Shown in pieces: positions 16,819 to 24,882 of a stretch of DNA of 29,106 bases. The notes under the pieces were generated by a model, which was not told the DNA's origin, did not search any database, and saw only the letters and a program-made list of their open reading frames with translations. Location of the stretch: positions 1 to 29,106 of the forward strand of contig JBLGAR010000056.1 in the NCBI GenBank assembly GCA_047612385.1, read 5' to 3'. Origin of the DNA: JBALVT01 sp047612385. Its GTDB lineage: Bacteria; Pseudomonadota; Gammaproteobacteria; Pseudomonadales; Halieaceae. Position 1 is the first letter of the stretch. Each line of letters begins with the position of its first letter. The position numbers were made by a program, and so were the translations under genes.

Positions 16819-18021
16819 CTACTTGCTCCCGAACAGCATGAGCGGTGTCTCCTGTCCAAAATCAGAAATGCTTTTAATGAAGTCTCCACTGCCGGCATCG
16901 TAGAGCTCCAGACTCATATCGGTAGGATTAGTTATCAACAATAGAGGCTTATCGCCACGACTCACTGCCAGGGTTAGACCCCACACTTTCAGCGGTATTC
17001 TCAGGACGCGCTCGCGTTTTTTCGGGTCGTAGACCCAGACCTCGGAACCGCCCCCATTCTGGCTACCGTCGACCGCGCCAGGATGCATCAGAACGTAGAA
17101 ACGACCCAGGTCATCTTCCCCGGTAATGCCAATACCCGCAGGCGCCCAATTTTCATCGCGGTTGGACTCGGGCACCAGGTTCCAGGGCTCGCCCACTTTT
17201 GCAACCGGGCCACCCAGGTTTACCGGGAAGACCAGGCCTGCAAATGAAGGGAAATAAGCCGTGTCGTCAATTATTGCTGGGCGTTCAAATATAGGTGAGG
17301 TATCTGAGTTAAAGAAAGCGTCTGTTCGCGTCTGTTTGATGAGCGTGCCGTCACTGGCAAGCTCGGTACTCATGAATCGACCGTCAGCACACAGCGAACT
17401 GAACCCGAGCTTGCCTGCAGGGTAGACTAAGGTACAGCCCGGGGTGGGGATCTCAGCAATGATTTCCCGGCTATCCAGATCGATCAAGGTGACAGAGGTC
17501 GCGGGGCTGAAATTGGCGATCGCCAGCCAGCGATCATTGTCGATGCCCAGCATCGCGTCGCGCTGAGGCATGCCGGTAAACCGTTTCGCCCCCGGCAACA
17601 AGACTTCTCCGAGGGGCGTCAGCGAAGCTGGGTCCCAGATGGTGAGTACATCCAGTCTGTCACCGCGTGAACCGCGGGTGTGGAAGGTCTCGGCAACGTA
17701 GATTTCCCCGCGGTGGGCGGATTGGTAGATACTCCCCATAAGCGAATGATTGATGAAACCTTTGACCTGCCGAGGCACGGTATCCTCGCCCACATCCATC
17801 ACGTAAATCTTGCCGTCTGACATATGAAAAAAGGAAGCGTCGGCTACCAAAAACCAGTCGTTGGGATACTGTTTCGGCAGCGATTGGACCATACCGGTTT
17901 TTTCGATAGGCAGTGGCGGCAGCTCGCTAATTTGCCCAACCACGGCGCGACTAAGAAATAGCCCTGCCATGGCCAGCGCCAGCGCCAGCACTCGCAATCG
18001 GTGCCTGCGTGGGATTTTCAT
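16819..18021 (-). CDS. mauB: Amine dehydrogenase large subunit
   Basis: 400 residues, the beta-propeller large subunit of a MADH/AADH-type amine dehydrogenase. A signal peptide (basic KIPRRHRLR, then a hydrophobic stretch to about residue 29) leads to repeated beta-propeller blades. Recognisable stretches are KIYVMDVGED, GEIYVAETFHTRGSRGDR, LDVLTIWDP and GGGSEVWVYDPKKRERVLRIPL. It forms a heterotetramer with MauA and shapes the amine channel. It is the first gene of the operon, with AAGGA nine bases before the ATG. A 94-base gap separates it from the upstream M24 gene; no strong promoter is visible there, though the gap is long enough for one. Confidence 0.95.
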   Translation of the reverse strand: MKIPRRHRLRVLALALAMAGLFLSRAVVGQISELPPLPIEKTGMVQSLPKQYPNDWFLVADASFFHMSDGKIYVMDVGEDTVPRQVKGFINHSLMGSIYQSAHRGEIYVAETFHTRGSRGDRLDVLTIWDPASLTPLGEVLLPGAKRFTGMPQRDAMLGIDNDRWLAIANFSPATSVTLIDLDSREIIAEIPTPGCTLVYPAGKLGFSSLCADGRFMSTELASDGTLIKQTRTDAFFNSDTSPIFERPAIIDDTAYFPSFAGLVFPVNLGGPVAKVGEPWNLVPESNRDENWAPAGIGITGEDDLGRFYVLMHPGAVDGSQNGGGSEVWVYDPKKRERVLRIPLKVWGLTLAVSRGDKPLLLITNPTDMSLELYDAGSGDFIKSISDFGQETPLMLFGSK

Positions 18022-18115
18022 AGTGTGCGTTCCTTAATTTTACTCGCAGTATTTCAATGCGTGAGACACAACACCAGAAGGCTCCGAGGTATCAAAAAAG
18101 CCTATAGTCGTAGAC

Positions 18116-19303
18116 TTAAAGCGGTGTCAGCTGCGTCTCCGTGCCATCGTAAGCTCTGATAGCAGTGCCGGAAAGCGGCTCTCCACCATCAGGAGTCACC
18201 CGATAGGTTTCCTGAAAGTACAGTGAGTGTGTTCGCTCTTCGTTCATCACGTGAGCGTGCATTGAACAGACCATGTTTTCCGGCAGCACAAAGTCGTAAC
18301 CTTCACCGATGCGCGGCATTTCGATCATAGTCATGCCGATACTGTGACCGCAAACATGGCCCGAGCGATAACCACGATCAACCAGTGGCTTCATGCACAT
18401 CTTATGCACCTCTTCGGCTGTACGGCCCACTTTCATGTTCTCGCGTACCAGTGCATGAAACTCCTGGTGGCCGTCCATCATGTCCTGGGTAATAGCATCC
18501 ATACCGTTGGGCATCAGTGGGCGAGAATACTCAACCCAATGGCCGCCCTCCCCTGACACTTCCAGGCCATACATAATGCCGTCTGAATCTTGCAGTGGGC
18601 GGTTAGTGGGGAAAACCATTTGTGGTAGCAGCGAACCATTGGGGCCCATTTGTACCATGTCCATCGTGTTGCGCGCGCAACCTGCGCTGACAAAGGTATT
18701 TTCCGCAACGCCCATCAGTTCAGACTCAGTCTTACCAGGCTCATAGGCCTTGATGACGTCCAACACACCCTGCTTGTTAATTTCCATAGAATGCCGAACT
18801 GAAACTAGTTCTTCGTCGGATTTTTGAGCCCTGGCGTAGTCGAAGGGAATATCAAAATCAATAAGATCGAAACCACCGGCAGCCAAGGCTTTGTAATCGC
18901 GAACGTTAACAATGAACTCGAGCCCGTACACTCCCACTTTTTTGGCGTTCTTGTCTTTCAGGTAATCCGTTATCCATTTGCCGCAATGCTCGGGCAGCTC
19001 TCGCCGCTTCACAAAAGTAGCACTGTGATCACCCACCCATGTCGCCTCACGGGGGAACACTATCACCGGGTCGGCATTGGGCGTAATCACCACATAGGAA
19101 TAACGATGCAGTATATGAAAGCCTGCCATATAGCGGATGGCGCCTTCGAAGCCACTATATTCACTACCAGCAATTACCAGAGCGTCCAAGCCGTGTTGTT
19201 CCATGGCCGCGCGGACATTGCTGTAGCGACGATCTATCTCTGTCTGGCTGGGGCGAAAACGGTTGACGTAATCCTGGGTATCAATTTTCTGTGCTGTGTT
19301 CAT
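18116..19303 (-). CDS. Creatinase-like M24 protein without metal ligands
   Basis: 395 residues: an N-terminal creatinase domain (about 20-150) and a C-terminal pita-bread M24 domain (about 165-385). Of the five metal ligands of methionine aminopeptidase or prolidase, the two Asp positions appear as Glu248 (GLEVSGEGG) and Glu258 (WVEYSR), and the first Glu as His349 (CSMHAHV). His320 (GHSIGM) and Glu365 (FQETYRV) remain. Loss of the metal set is what distinguishes creatinase-type hydrolases from M24 peptidases, so a C-N hydrolase of a small molecule is more likely than a peptidase. The ATG sits nine bases after GGAG, only three bases downstream of the ketopantoate-reductase-like gene, so the two are cotranslated. 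Confidence 0.85.
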   Translation of the reverse strand: MNTAQKIDTQDYVNRFRPSQTEIDRRYSNVRAAMEQHGLDALVIAGSEYSGFEGAIRYMAGFHILHRYSYVVITPNADPVIVFPREATWVGDHSATFVKRRELPEHCGKWITDYLKDKNAKKVGVYGLEFIVNVRDYKALAAGGFDLIDFDIPFDYARAQKSDEELVSVRHSMEINKQGVLDVIKAYEPGKTESELMGVAENTFVSAGCARNTMDMVQMGPNGSLLPQMVFPTNRPLQDSDGIMYGLEVSGEGGHWVEYSRPLMPNGMDAITQDMMDGHQEFHALVRENMKVGRTAEEVHKMCMKPLVDRGYRSGHVCGHSIGMTMIEMPRIGEGYDFVLPENMVCSMHAHVMNEERTHSLYFQETYRVTPDGGEPLSGTAIRAYDGTETQLTPL

Positions 19304-19306
19304 AGC

Positions 19307-20221
19307 TTACTTCTCCAATGTCCAACTAAATTCTAAACCTTTCACCATATCTGCTATGGCCCTATTCAGCGGACAGGGTACGCCCGCTTGCTCGCCAATG
19401 GTAGCAACGCCGCCATTGATACTGTCTATCTCGGTGATCCGCTTGGCTTCTACATCCTGCAGCATGCTGGGCTTGTGCAGATAGGCCACTTCTATACCGT
19501 AATCGATCATCTCCTCAGGGTCTTTTTCTAGCGTGACCCCAAGCGCGGCGGCCACCGCAACGCCTTCTTGGACGAGCGCACTCATGACACCGCGCACTTG
19601 CTCCGCGGCAATTCCGTGGGGAAGCCCGGTGAGTGCAGCAACGCCGTTTGAGGCACAATTGAAAATGACCTTAGTCCACATTGGCCCCCTGGGATCGGCT
19701 ACCGAATTGGTCTCCATTCCACCCCGGGTCAACGCTTCGGCAAGGCGATCGCTCTCTTCCTGTGTCGCAGGCTTACCATCGAAGGGACCTATATTCGTCA
19801 AGCCTTTGGTGTCGTGATTGCAAACGCCCAGGTCGCTGATGTGACCGGCAGGAAACGTAGTCCCCATAATCACGCGGGGCACAAACTCGGCAATGATTTC
19901 TTCACTGCCGACTCCGTTTTGCACAGAGCAGACGGCGCCGTCCTGGAACAGGTGGGCAACCGCTTCCATGGCAGCGCGAGTGTGCAGTGTCTTGGAGGCA
20001 ATGATGCCGAATTCGCAGGGAGGAATTTCACTGGCATCAGAGCGTGCGTTAATCTGGGCAACAAAGTCACTTTCACCAGTGAGCCGCAAACCGTTTTTAT
20101 TGATCGCATCGACGTGGGCTTCATAGGGATCATAAGCCCAGACTTCCACGTCATCCAGTCTTCCCAAATGCGCTGCAAACAGGCTACCGATTGCGCCGCA
20201 ACCGATGATACATACCCTCAT
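19307..20221 (-). CDS. Ketopantoate-reductase-like dehydrogenase (copy 1)
   Basis: 304 residues of the ApbA/PanE family: an N-terminal Rossmann domain with GCGAIG (residues 7-12) for NADPH and a C-terminal helical domain. The conserved catalytic-region Lys is in PMWTKVIFNCASNGVAAL, and the substrate-binding EIDSINGG is present near the C-terminus. The ATG follows a strong AAGGAG site. It lies between a second gene of the same family and the M24 gene, all on one strand. Placement in a catabolic operon and duplication argue against pantothenate synthesis; a hydroxy/keto acid dehydrogenase of the local pathway is more likely (inference). Confidence 0.88.
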   Translation of the reverse strand: MRVCIIGCGAIGSLFAAHLGRLDDVEVWAYDPYEAHVDAINKNGLRLTGESDFVAQINARSDASEIPPCEFGIIASKTLHTRAAMEAVAHLFQDGAVCSVQNGVGSEEIIAEFVPRVIMGTTFPAGHISDLGVCNHDTKGLTNIGPFDGKPATQEESDRLAEALTRGGMETNSVADPRGPMWTKVIFNCASNGVAALTGLPHGIAAEQVRGVMSALVQEGVAVAAALGVTLEKDPEEMIDYGIEVAYLHKPSMLQDVEAKRITEIDSINGGVATIGEQAGVPCPLNRAIADMVKGLEFSWTLEK

Positions 20222-20292
20222 TTTCTACTCCTTAGCAGTGTCGGCCCGTGAAGCAGGCCCTTTAATGTTATTAAAAGCTAATTGAGCGCTTT

Positions 20293-21276
20293 CTAGTGCT
20301 CAACCTCTGGCAGTGACCAGCTCTTTTCGAGCCCCTTGACCAATCGGTACATCGTTTCGTGAAACGGTGCGGCCATGCCAACCTCGTGAGCCGCGCGAAC
20401 AATTGACCCCGTAATCCAATCCACTTCGGTATAGTTCTTGCGACGAACATCGTCGAGCATAGAGGTAACATGAGCATATTCTTCGCTGCCATGACTACCG
20501 CCCTGACTCACCGCCTTACAATTCATTTTCCAGGGATCGCTACTCAATTCAATACCATGTGCTTTGGCGATCGCAACACCCTCCGCCATCATATCTCTCA
20601 CCAGGTTCCCCAGATCGGAAAGTTGGTCTGTATCTGCATAAAACGGCACATGCGGCGTGTTGGTAACAGCACCAATTGAATTGACTGCAGAATTGAAAAT
20701 AAGTTTAGACCACTGCACCGGTTGTAAATCTTCATAGGCTTCGCAAAGCAACCCCGAACGATTGATTAGCGCTTCAACTTGCTTGATGTAGTCATAGCCT
20801 GGGCGTTGAGCTTCTTCATGCCACGGTCCAATCCAGGTAGCGGTATCGAGCTCGTAGTCAACATGGGTATCAGAATTGCGAACACCGGACATAAACGTCA
20901 AACCGGCGATAATCGGCCAGTCGCCATTTTCGCGCACCAGGGTTTCACAACCCAGGCCGTTCTGAATCATCATCACGGTTGCGTTGGGAAAATGCCCCTT
21001 CAGCTTGATTACACTGGCTTCAACCGCTGTTGTCTTGGTGGCGAGAATAACAAGATCGACATCTCCGAGGTCGGCCGGCTCTGTCGAGGCTAAAACCTCC
21101 GCTGTCAGAGAAGATTTACCCGTTACCTTGAGACCCAGCTCATTCAAATCTCTGGCATGGCTCTCTCGACGCACCAAAACGGTCATCGTGATGTCAGGTA
21201 GAGCACCGATATGTCCCACTAGCAGGCTACCGATAGCCCCAGCGCCAACGACACAAACCCGTTTAATTTCTTGCAT
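20293..21276 (-). CDS. Ketopantoate-reductase-like dehydrogenase (copy 2)
   Basis: 327 residues from the ATG at 21276, preceded by GGGGAGAAG eight bases upstream; an upstream in-frame start at 21306 would place that ribosome binding site inside the gene. It has GAGAIG (residues 11-16) in the Rossmann domain, the Lys region VQWSKLIFNSAVNSIGAV, and EVDWITGS near the end. It is clearly a paralogue of the following gene, but diverged enough that recent duplication is unlikely. It is the first of three genes (this, copy 1, M24) and lies just downstream of the araC-type regulator on the same strand. Confidence 0.88.
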   Translation of the reverse strand: MQEIKRVCVVGAGAIGSLLVGHIGALPDITMTVLVRRESHARDLNELGLKVTGKSSLTAEVLASTEPADLGDVDLVILATKTTAVEASVIKLKGHFPNATVMMIQNGLGCETLVRENGDWPIIAGLTFMSGVRNSDTHVDYELDTATWIGPWHEEAQRPGYDYIKQVEALINRSGLLCEAYEDLQPVQWSKLIFNSAVNSIGAVTNTPHVPFYADTDQLSDLGNLVRDMMAEGVAIAKAHGIELSSDPWKMNCKAVSQGGSHGSEEYAHVTSMLDDVRRKNYTEVDWITGSIVRAAHEVGMAAPFHETMYRLVKGLEKSWSLPEVEH

Positions 21277-21415
21277 GGATGTTACTTCTCCCCATTCCCA
21301 TGTCACACCTTATCACCGGGAATAATAAAGAGCCGTGAGAGAGCTGTCTTGTATATCACTGCATCAATAGTTGACTAGGCGCGCCCATGTCTGTGGAAGC
21401 GATAGACTGGGGTGG

Positions 21416-21429
21416 ATCAGCATGCTGAT
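21416..21429. repeat. 14-bp perfect palindrome ATCAGCATGCTGAT
   Basis: A perfect palindrome directly after the stop codon of the AraC-type gene and about 140 bases upstream of the ketopantoate-reductase-like copy 2. It could be a protein-binding site or chance. No T-run follows on the - strand, so it is not a simple terminator. Confidence 0.35.
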
Positions 21430-22395
21430 TTAGCCAGCTGCCTCGGTCTGGTTTACCACTACTTGCCGCAATTTACTCGGTGATATGTCAAAACGAGACT
21501 TAAAGGCGCGACTAAAATGAGCCGGGTCGTTGAACCCCCGACGATACGCTATTTCACTGACTCTCATATGGGTCATGGATAGGTCCAGTAAGTCCTCTCG
21601 CGTAGCCTTTAAACGCCGCTCCCAAATCCATTTTGAAACCGTCATCCCGGCTTGCTGAAATAAGCTGTGAACATAACGCATCGAGATTCCATTGGCGGTC
21701 GCTATTTTCTCCGGTGTGAGTTCACAATCGCTGAAATTTGCTTCCATAAATTCCAGTATTCGGCGAAACAAAGCAGATTGTTTGGCGTGATTATGTTCAT
21801 ACTCCTGGTCAACCTCCGAGCGCAGCATTGCAGAGGTCATTTCTAGCAGGCACTCTGCAAGAGTATGTTGCTCGGTCACTGTGAGATTGTCGGCCTCAAA
21901 GGTCAGGGATTTAAGCATATCGTGAACAATGGTCGTCAACCCACCTGATTCCAATAAGCGGGGGCGAAAATCCTGATTTTCCTGGGCACCCAAAATACGC
22001 TCGCGATACATCGCGTTGGGGATATGCAGGATCAAACGGTGGCTTTTTTGGGTGTGGATGATAGTGTAGGGTTCACCGGCTGACATCAGAGAAATACTTC
22101 CTGGGTGCTGGGTAAATTCCACATCTTTTTCTTTGATCAACACCGTTCCTTCCAGCTGTGTTGCCAGCAAAAAATCATCGTTGGAGTCCCTATCAATGTC
22201 CTCCGTACGGCGAAAAATGGCGATCGGGTCTATCCAGATATCGAACAACTCGAGCCTGCCAAGAGGAAGTTCCCGACAGGTGAAATTCTGTATAGGTTGG
22301 CCACGCATCTGGGTGTCCACCGACACGTGCGCGCTGCGAACAGACGCTTCCAGTGGATCACTGGGAGTGTTTGAGTACTGAGATTCGTCGGGCAT
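21430..22395 (-). CDS. AraC-family regulator
   Basis: 321 residues from the ATG at 22395, which has AAGGA six bases upstream; longer in-frame starts to 22485 lack such a site. The N-terminal two thirds form a cupin-like ligand domain of the AraC-binding-domain type, with SLMSAGEPYTIIHTQKSHRLILHIP. The C-terminal 100 residues carry two HTH motifs: ISMRYVHSLFQQAGMTVSKW, and the classic second one ending SEIAYRRGFNDPAHFSRAFK. It is probably a transcriptional activator responding to a pathway compound. It sits between the - strand dehydrogenase/M24 genes and the divergent + strand FAH operon, so it likely controls one or both. Confidence 0.92.
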   Translation of the reverse strand: MPDESQYSNTPSDPLEASVRSAHVSVDTQMRGQPIQNFTCRELPLGRLELFDIWIDPIAIFRRTEDIDRDSNDDFLLATQLEGTVLIKEKDVEFTQHPGSISLMSAGEPYTIIHTQKSHRLILHIPNAMYRERILGAQENQDFRPRLLESGGLTTIVHDMLKSLTFEADNLTVTEQHTLAECLLEMTSAMLRSEVDQEYEHNHAKQSALFRRILEFMEANFSDCELTPEKIATANGISMRYVHSLFQQAGMTVSKWIWERRLKATREDLLDLSMTHMRVSEIAYRRGFNDPAHFSRAFKSRFDISPSKLRQVVVNQTEAAG

Positions 22396-22471
22396 TGAAG
22401 TCCTTAGGATACGCGCTTTTATTCTAACAAGTGTGAAACCTGTTGCACGGAGAGTCAACCTTTTACACCTT

Positions 22472-22508
22472 GGAGGGCAATGCACTTTTCGATGCCTCCC
22501 ACTATCAT
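22472..22508 (+). promoter_or_regulatory. Possible activator site and -10 box for the FAH operon
   Basis: An imperfect inverted repeat (GGAGGGCA at 22472-22479 and TGCCTCCC at 22493-22500) lies just upstream of TATCAT (22503-22508), a 5-of-6 match to -10. No good -35 is present where one is expected, so the repeat would cover it. That is the arrangement of an activator-dependent promoter and fits the neighbouring AraC gene. The binding itself is inferred. Confidence 0.3.
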
Positions 22509-22574
22509 TTCTAACATCAAAAAAAGCTATTCATAGACCGGGGCACAGATCCCCAACGCGAGAGGAACCAGCGT

Positions 22575-23483
22575 ATGAAACTATCGACATTTATCATCAA
22601 AGCTACGGGTGTAAAGACCCTCGGCTTATACCAGAACGAACACTACCTAGACATTGTGGCAATGGGTAGCGGAAGCATACCCAATTCCATGCAAGTGGTT
22701 CTGGAAGGCGGTGCCACTTCATTGAAGGAGATCCAGTCAATCGCCGACAATTCAGACGCTAACGGCCATGCGTATACGGCCGAAGAAGTGGAGTTGCAGT
22801 CTCCAGTTCGCCCCGGCAAAATTATTCATACTTCTTGCAACTTTGACGCTCATTTGAGCGAGCTGGAAGGATGGGAAGCCGAAGAGTGGAAGGATCACGG
22901 CTGGGACAAGTTTCACTTCGAACACCCTACGGGGTTCCTGGAAGCACCCTCATGCATTGTGGGGTCCGGTGTTGGCATCGAGATCCCAGGCTTCACAGAG
23001 CAACTGGACTACGAGATTGAGGTGGGCATTGTTATCGGCAAAACCTGCAAAGATGTGAGTGTCGAAGACGCCATGGACAATGTGGTTGGTTTAATGATCT
23101 TCAATGATGTTTCCGCCCGGGATATTCAGGCACGCGAACACGCCAACAACGTCATTCTGATGGGTAAGAGCTTCGATGGTTCCTGCCCTTTTGGCCCCTG
23201 GTTAGTCACCCTGGATGAGCTGGAAAACCCCGACAACCTGGACATGAAAATGTATCTCAACGGCGAACTGCGCCAGAGCTCAAACACTAACGCGACGCAC
23301 TACAAGCTTGCCGAGCTGGTCTCCTGGTGGTCGCAGATGACGCTTGAGCCCGGTGATGTGATAACAACGGGTAGCCCTCCTGGAGTCATTTCGGGCATGA
23401 AGGAACCGGTTTGGATGAAGCCCGGGGATGTTATGGAATGTAAAGTCGAAGGCCTGGGAAATCTGGTGACGCCGATCATCTGA
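22575..23483 (+). CDS. Fumarylacetoacetate-hydrolase-family protein
   Basis: 302 residues of the FAH family, which hydrolyses or decarboxylates beta-diketo and 2-oxo acids, or hydrates dienoates, in ring catabolism. The metal ligands are in place: Glu147 and Glu149 (LDYEIEVGIVIG) and Asp178 (FNDVSARDIQ). GSPPGV and the final KPGDVMECKVEGLG are family features. The N-terminal 75 residues form the usual small domain. ATG follows AGAGGA by eight bases. It is the first gene of the rightward operon, divergent from araC. Its stop codon lies within a terminator-like hairpin. Confidence 0.9.
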   Translation: MKLSTFIIKATGVKTLGLYQNEHYLDIVAMGSGSIPNSMQVVLEGGATSLKEIQSIADNSDANGHAYTAEEVELQSPVRPGKIIHTSCNFDAHLSELEGWEAEEWKDHGWDKFHFEHPTGFLEAPSCIVGSGVGIEIPGFTEQLDYEIEVGIVIGKTCKDVSVEDAMDNVVGLMIFNDVSARDIQAREHANNVILMGKSFDGSCPFGPWLVTLDELENPDNLDMKMYLNGELRQSSNTNATHYKLAELVSWWSQMTLEPGDVITTGSPPGVISGMKEPVWMKPGDVMECKVEGLGNLVTPII

Positions 23484-23508
23484 GCTGGCGATTGATCGGC
23501 AATTTTTT
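23471..23508 (+). terminator. Intrinsic-terminator-like hairpin overlapping the FAH stop
   Basis: GCCGATCA (23471-23478) and TGATCGGC (23493-23500) form a perfect 8-bp stem with a 14-base loop that contains the FAH stop codon. AA and then six T follow (23503-23508). It looks like an intrinsic terminator or partial attenuator between FAH and the M20 gene. The next start codon is only 33 bases further, so full termination would leave the downstream genes needing another promoter that I cannot see. Confidence 0.5.
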
Positions 23509-23540
23509 CGACCCAAGAAAATCACGACAAGGAAACACTG

Positions 23541-24809
23541 ATGAATACCGCAAACCCCGACCTGGTCAAAAAGGCCATAGACAATATAGACCGCGAGCGC
23601 TTGGTAAAGCTGGTTATGGATCTGGTAGATATCCCCAGCCCCACTGGCTACGAAGGCGATTGCGCAAGAGCTGTTAATGAAGTACTCAAAGGCGCCAATT
23701 TTGATTCTGTGCTGCAGCCCATTGGTGACGAGCGCTACAACGCCGTCGGTCGTTTACAGGGCCAGGGCGGCGGTAAGTCGCTGATGTTCAACGGCCATCT
23801 GGACACCTCTTTTGGCCCGGAGCAAGCCCATCGTGGCCTGGGCTATCAGTGCAAAGGTACTCTGGTGGACGACGAATGGATCTATGGCATGGGCTCCTTC
23901 AATATGAAGAGCGCCATGGGCACCTATGTGACGGCGGTTGAGGCCATCCAAAAAGCGGGCATCAAGCTCGGTGGAGACATCGTCATTGCCGGGGTTGCCG
24001 GTGAAATTGAAAAAGCGCCTGTCAACGATCACGAGGGGCCGATGTATCAAGGCTACGGTGTGGGCACTAAGTTTGCCATCACCCACGGTGCTATAGCAGA
24101 TTACTGCATTCTGGGAGAGCCCACGAATATGATGGTGATACCGCGTCACTGTGGCAGCACCTGGGTCAAAATCACAGTACCTGGCCATTTGATTCACACA
24201 GCCTGGTCGGAAATAGAAAAGAATGCGATCAACAAGGCCAGAGTCGTGCTGGATGCCATTCACGAGTGGATTCCAGATTATTGCCAGCGTAACACCTTGG
24301 GAGATTTCCAACCCCGTGTGAACGTGTCGGCAGTAGAAAGTGGTTGGAGCTGGCGTGGAGCGAGAACGCCGGACAATTGCGTGATCTATATGGACGTGCG
24401 CACCCTGCCCGACGACCTGCCCATTAAAGCCTACAACGAAGTGCGCGAGCTGATCGCTAGTGTCGTAGATGAAAATCCGCAGCTGTCTGGCACCAAGGTC
24501 GAGACATTTATGTCCGTCCCGGGCACCTCTATTCCTGACGATCACGAGCTGATTCAAAACATCGTTAAAGCCCACACTGATCAGTTGGGGCACGGCCCCG
24601 AATTTGGGGTGGAAACCTGGATGAGCGACGCCGCACATATGAATCGCTACGGTATACCTACCGTCAACTACGGTTCTGCGGGACGCATACGCGCCGGTGG
24701 CGGCGGTTTCTCCACTCACCAAGGGGAAGCCGTGCACATTGGAGACATGATGGACATGATCAGAATCTACATTCAGACGATTATGCAGATTTGCGGCGTC
24801 GTAGAATGA
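23541..24809 (+). CDS. M20-family deacylase (ArgE/DapE-like)
   Basis: 422 residues of the M20 amidohydrolase family, related to acetylornithine deacetylase and succinyl-diaminopimelate desuccinylase. His86 and Asp88 (NGHLDTSF) and the C-terminal His region (STHQGEAVHIGDM) fit. The usual bridging Asp is Asn121 (GSFNMKSAMG), and the usual Glu-Glu pair reads GEIE (Glu155, Glu157). I recall these changes from one subgroup of M20 proteins; they suggest altered metal binding. A lid domain occupies about residues 195-320. AAGGA lies eight bases before the ATG. Role: hydrolysis of an N-acyl or N-carbamoyl type bond in the local pathway (inference). Confidence 0.87.
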   Translation: MNTANPDLVKKAIDNIDRERLVKLVMDLVDIPSPTGYEGDCARAVNEVLKGANFDSVLQPIGDERYNAVGRLQGQGGGKSLMFNGHLDTSFGPEQAHRGLGYQCKGTLVDDEWIYGMGSFNMKSAMGTYVTAVEAIQKAGIKLGGDIVIAGVAGEIEKAPVNDHEGPMYQGYGVGTKFAITHGAIADYCILGEPTNMMVIPRHCGSTWVKITVPGHLIHTAWSEIEKNAINKARVVLDAIHEWIPDYCQRNTLGDFQPRVNVSAVESGWSWRGARTPDNCVIYMDVRTLPDDLPIKAYNEVRELIASVVDENPQLSGTKVETFMSVPGTSIPDDHELIQNIVKAHTDQLGHGPEFGVETWMSDAAHMNRYGIPTVNYGSAGRIRAGGGGFSTHQGEAVHIGDMMDMIRIYIQTIMQICGVVE

Positions 24810-24882
24810 TAGTCGTCGGATAATTGCCGCCATCCGGCCGCGCTGGTAGTCTCGGCGGGGTCAAGTGTAAAAGGATTTTTTG

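Noticed and set aside
18022..18115. Terminator after the M24 gene
   Set aside because: Only a 4-bp stem (AGTC/GACT) precedes a T-run a few bases later, too weak to call.
23754..24833. 359-codon open frame on the - strand opposite the M20 gene
   Set aside because: It lies entirely antisense to a clear M20-family protein, is His/Arg/Val-rich and has no recognisable motif; it is a shadow frame.
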